From DASYQV01 sp036005125 (GTDB lineage: Bacteria > Acidobacteriota > Vicinamibacteria > Vicinamibacterales > UBA2999), in NCBI GenBank assembly GCA_036005125.1, contig DASYQV010000182.1:1-26424 (forward strand): a DNA stretch of 26,424 nt, given 5' to 3'. The notes below the pieces were generated by a model that was given only the letters and a program-made list of their open reading frames with translations, was not told where the DNA came from and did not search any database. The position numbers and the translations under genes were made by a program. This document shows positions 24,773-26,424 of this stretch, piece by piece; the stretch's first letter is position 1; each line of letters begins with the position of its first letter.

Positions 24773-25570
24773 TTACATCCGCGCGCGCGCCAGACGTCGG
24801 AGACCGAGACCGCTGCTGAGAGCAAGGAGCCCAATCAATCCCACGAGCGGCAGCTCGCCGGCCGTCCGCGGCAGCTCGTTACTCGCCTGCTGGGTGCCGG
24901 AGGTTCCAACAGCCCCTGCTTCGCGGTTGCGTGAACTCTGCTCCGCGTTGCTCGCAACGGCCTCGGGGTTCTCGACGTTCGCCTCGGGCTTGCTTGCGAT
25001 CGCTTCGGGGTTCTCTACGTTCGCCTCGGCAGATTGGCTGTCCAGCGCCACGTTGTTCTGGCCTTCCACACCGAGAAGGCTCTCATTCGGGGTCGCTTCA
25101 GCGACGACCGCTTCGCTCGCCTCGTTCCCCGCGTAGGTGATCACCGGCTGCGCCGGGGCAATGGCGGTCGCGATTCGAGCCTGCTCCTCCCGGGAATACA
25201 TGAACTCACGGCCTGTTCGCTCGCCCTGGTACCACCACGTCTGGATCGCGGGCGGCACGCCGGCTGCCGTCTCCATGAAGCTTATTTCAGGCTTGTCCGG
25301 AGCCTCCGCGCGTTGACGCGGGATGGTGTGCAGCATCGCGTACACTTCGTTGCGATTAGCACTGAGAACCTGCACGACTTTCCGGCTGGTCTCGGGATCC
25401 GCAAGGCGGAAGATGTACTCTCCCGGCGGAAGCTGGACTCCAGGCAACTGGACGGTCCGGTTGAACGTGAAAGTCGTACGTTTGTCGAAAGGCACCTGCG
25501 CGTACGCGGCGGAGCTCACCAGTACCAGCAAGGCGAGCGCGCACGCCGAGGTCGCAGCTTTGCTCAGCAT
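24773..25570 (-). CDS. secreted acidobacterial-type protein with LPxTA C-terminal anchor
   Basis: A 265-residue exported protein. A signal peptide (ALALLVLVSSAAYAQ) is followed by a compact beta-rich domain (about 27-85: FDKRTTFTFNRTVQLPGVQLPPGEYIFRL), a Glu/Ala/Asn-rich linker with an exact 14-residue duplication (182-209), and a C-terminal LPRTAGEL + hydrophobic stretch (LVGLIGLLALSSGLGL) + RRLARARM. The last part is shaped like a sortase/exosortase-type sorting signal (LPxTA instead of LPxTG). The N-terminal domain recurs widely in Acidobacteria without a known function. Start at 25570 is set by AGGAGTGAG about eight nt upstream; an ATG at 25633 would precede the signal peptide by 21 residues. 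Confidence 0.8.
   Translation of the reverse strand: MLSKAATSACALALLVLVSSAAYAQVPFDKRTTFTFNRTVQLPGVQLPPGEYIFRLADPETSRKVVQVLSANRNEVYAMLHTIPRQRAEAPDKPEISFMETAAGVPPAIQTWWYQGERTGREFMYSREEQARIATAIAPAQPVITYAGNEASEAVVAEATPNESLLGVEGQNNVALDSQSAEANVENPEAIASKPEANVENPEAVASNAEQSSRNREAGAVGTSGTQQASNELPRTAGELPLVGLIGLLALSSGLGLRRLARARM
24944..25027 (-). repeat. 42-bp tandem duplication within a coding region
   Basis: Two copies of a 42-bp unit encoding EANVENPEAIASKP and EANVENPEAVASNA in the linker of the LPxTA-type protein. The differing codons indicate a duplication that has begun to diverge. It lengthens the flexible linker and may vary in copy number among strains. Confidence 0.85.
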
Positions 25571-25910
25571 AAATCTCACTCCTACTCCTCCTAATTGTCC
25601 GATCGCGTCTCTTCCCACCAACGTAAGTAGCAACAGCTATTCCAGCGGACCTGTGCCGGAATAGACACAACCGTTTGTGTGTCAGCTACTTACGGATCGG
25701 CTCAAGGCTGGGGCGATCGTGCGCGGACGTGCAGGTCAGCCGTGGCGGGTGGGCGCAGCGTTCAGAAGCGAGTGCGGCGGGGCCGGATCAACTGAGGCGG
25801 ATGCGGAGGCCAACATCGGGTCGCTGCGACTCGACGTTGGCCACTCCGGAGGGCGTCCGCCGAAGCTTCACGCGAAGGCGCGAAGGCTTCGGGCGACCAA
25901 ACACATGCTC
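25571..25910. other. intergenic region with nested inverted repeats
   Basis: The 340-nt gap between two minus-strand secreted-protein genes. It holds a ribosome site for the LPxTA-type gene, the nested inverted repeats at 25622-25694, and weakly repeated CGAAGGC words at 25857-25895. No ORF worth calling was found. Confidence 0.5.
25622..25694. promoter_or_regulatory. nested inverted repeats upstream of the LPxTA-type gene
   Basis: Outer arms CGTAAGTAGC (25622-25631) and GCTACTTACG (25685-25694) are perfectly complementary over 10 bp with a 53-nt spacer. An inner perfect repeat ACACAA-CCGT-TTGTGT is at 25665-25680. The 73-bp unit lies 52-124 nt upstream of the gene start, fitting an operator pair or a structured leader; a tiny mobile-element remnant is less likely. 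Confidence 0.55.
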
Positions 25911-26297
25911 TCATTCGTCTTTGGGCTTACCCTGCGTCACCGAGGCGAGATCGATAATCTTCGAATAGTCGGCGCCGCGAACGCGAAGACCGGTGCCCGT
26001 CACCTGCTTACCGAGCAGCGCCACGAGCTTGGCCCGGTTCTTCGTCGCCCAGTCGCCCGTGATCCTGTAGACGCCATCGTCTTCGGTGAATATCCCCAGC
26101 GCGTTCCCCTTGCTCGCGCATTCCCGGGCGCATGTCAGATGCGAATCGTCCAGAGCCTTGCCCGCACCGAGCTTCGTCAGGCAGGACATCTCGACGAGTT
26201 GCCCCTGGATCTTGATCGTCGGTTCCTGAGCCCGAGGAGCGGCGCTCATCGAGACAATGAACAGTGCCGCCACCGCTGTCACGAACACTCTTCGCAT
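25911..26297 (-). CDS. small exported protein with three cysteines, function unknown
   Basis: A 128-residue protein with a clear signal peptide (VFVTAVAALFIVSMSAAPRAQ, cleavage after RAQ or near). The mature part is about 105 residues: a short beta segment IKIQGQLVEMSCL (Cys39), then HLTCARECASKGNALGIF (Cys56, Cys60), then GVYRITGDWATKNRAKLVALLGKQVTGTGLRVRGADYSKIIDLASV, which looks like a small beta-barrel/OB-like fold. I do not recognise a named family. The CxxxC could bind a metal or form a disulfide in the periplasm. The ATG at 26297 is preceded by GGGAGG and five nt; a longer in-frame reading from 26372 lacks a ribosome site. Confidence 0.8.
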   Translation of the reverse strand: MRRVFVTAVAALFIVSMSAAPRAQEPTIKIQGQLVEMSCLTKLGAGKALDDSHLTCARECASKGNALGIFTEDDGVYRITGDWATKNRAKLVALLGKQVTGTGLRVRGADYSKIIDLASVTQGKPKDE

Positions 26298-26424
26298 GAC
26301 AACCTCCCTGACGTCCGGTGCCACGAGAGCATAGAGCACGAGGCTGGTGCGGTCAAGAATCCGGGCGTACACCCGTGCGATCCGGGTTCCCCGCCGTCCG
26401 TTTCACTCGACCTCCGTATCGCAA

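Overview
The window looks like chromosome from a high-GC, Gram-negative bacterium, most likely an Acidobacteriota of the Vicinamibacteria type. The main clues are a roughly 1100-residue TonB-dependent receptor with an N-terminal carboxypeptidase-regulatory-like domain, a secreted protein with an LPxTA-type C-terminal anchor, and dispersed palindromic intergenic repeats of the form CGTAGGCCGC...GCGGCCTACG. This placement is inference: no rRNA or marker gene is present. I see no transposase, phage gene, tRNA or CRISPR array.

Layout. 1-2174 (minus): aguB-aguA, the agmatine to putrescine pathway. 2305-3771 (plus): a lipoprotein-like metallo-beta-lactamase-fold hydrolase, ending in a heptamer repeat array. 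3958-7297 (minus): a siroheme/reductase operon made of precorrin-2 dehydrogenase/ferrochelatase, uroporphyrinogen-III methyltransferase and a ferredoxin-type sulfite/nitrite reductase. It is preceded by a tiny ORF reading MCCCCICICC and by mutually exclusive hairpins, which together look like a cysteine attenuator. 7382-9561 (minus): thrB-thrC, with an intrinsic terminator (hairpin plus nine U) 25 nt before the thrB start. 10061-14727: a NifA-like sigma-54 activator (plus) converging on glnD-glnB (minus). 14829-21167 (minus): an outer-membrane porin-like protein, a TauE/SafE permease, a large TonB-dependent receptor and an Rrf2-family Fe-S-type regulator with a clean inverted repeat at its promoter. 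21353-23998 (minus): an alpha-glucan phosphorylase fused to a PtsP-like GAF domain. 24353-26297: a small winged-helix-like protein and two secreted proteins.

Two themes stand out. The first is amino-acid control: both the sulfur/siroheme genes and thrBC can only be reached by transcription through a terminator-like hairpin lying almost at the start codon, and for the sulfur operon a polycysteine leader peptide and a 9-bp antiterminator can be read directly. That leader is the strongest candidate here for a previously undescribed system, and it suggests the reductase works on sulfite for cysteine synthesis. The second is repeats at gene ends: the stop codons of aguA, thrC and the metallo-hydrolase are supplied by intergenic repeats.
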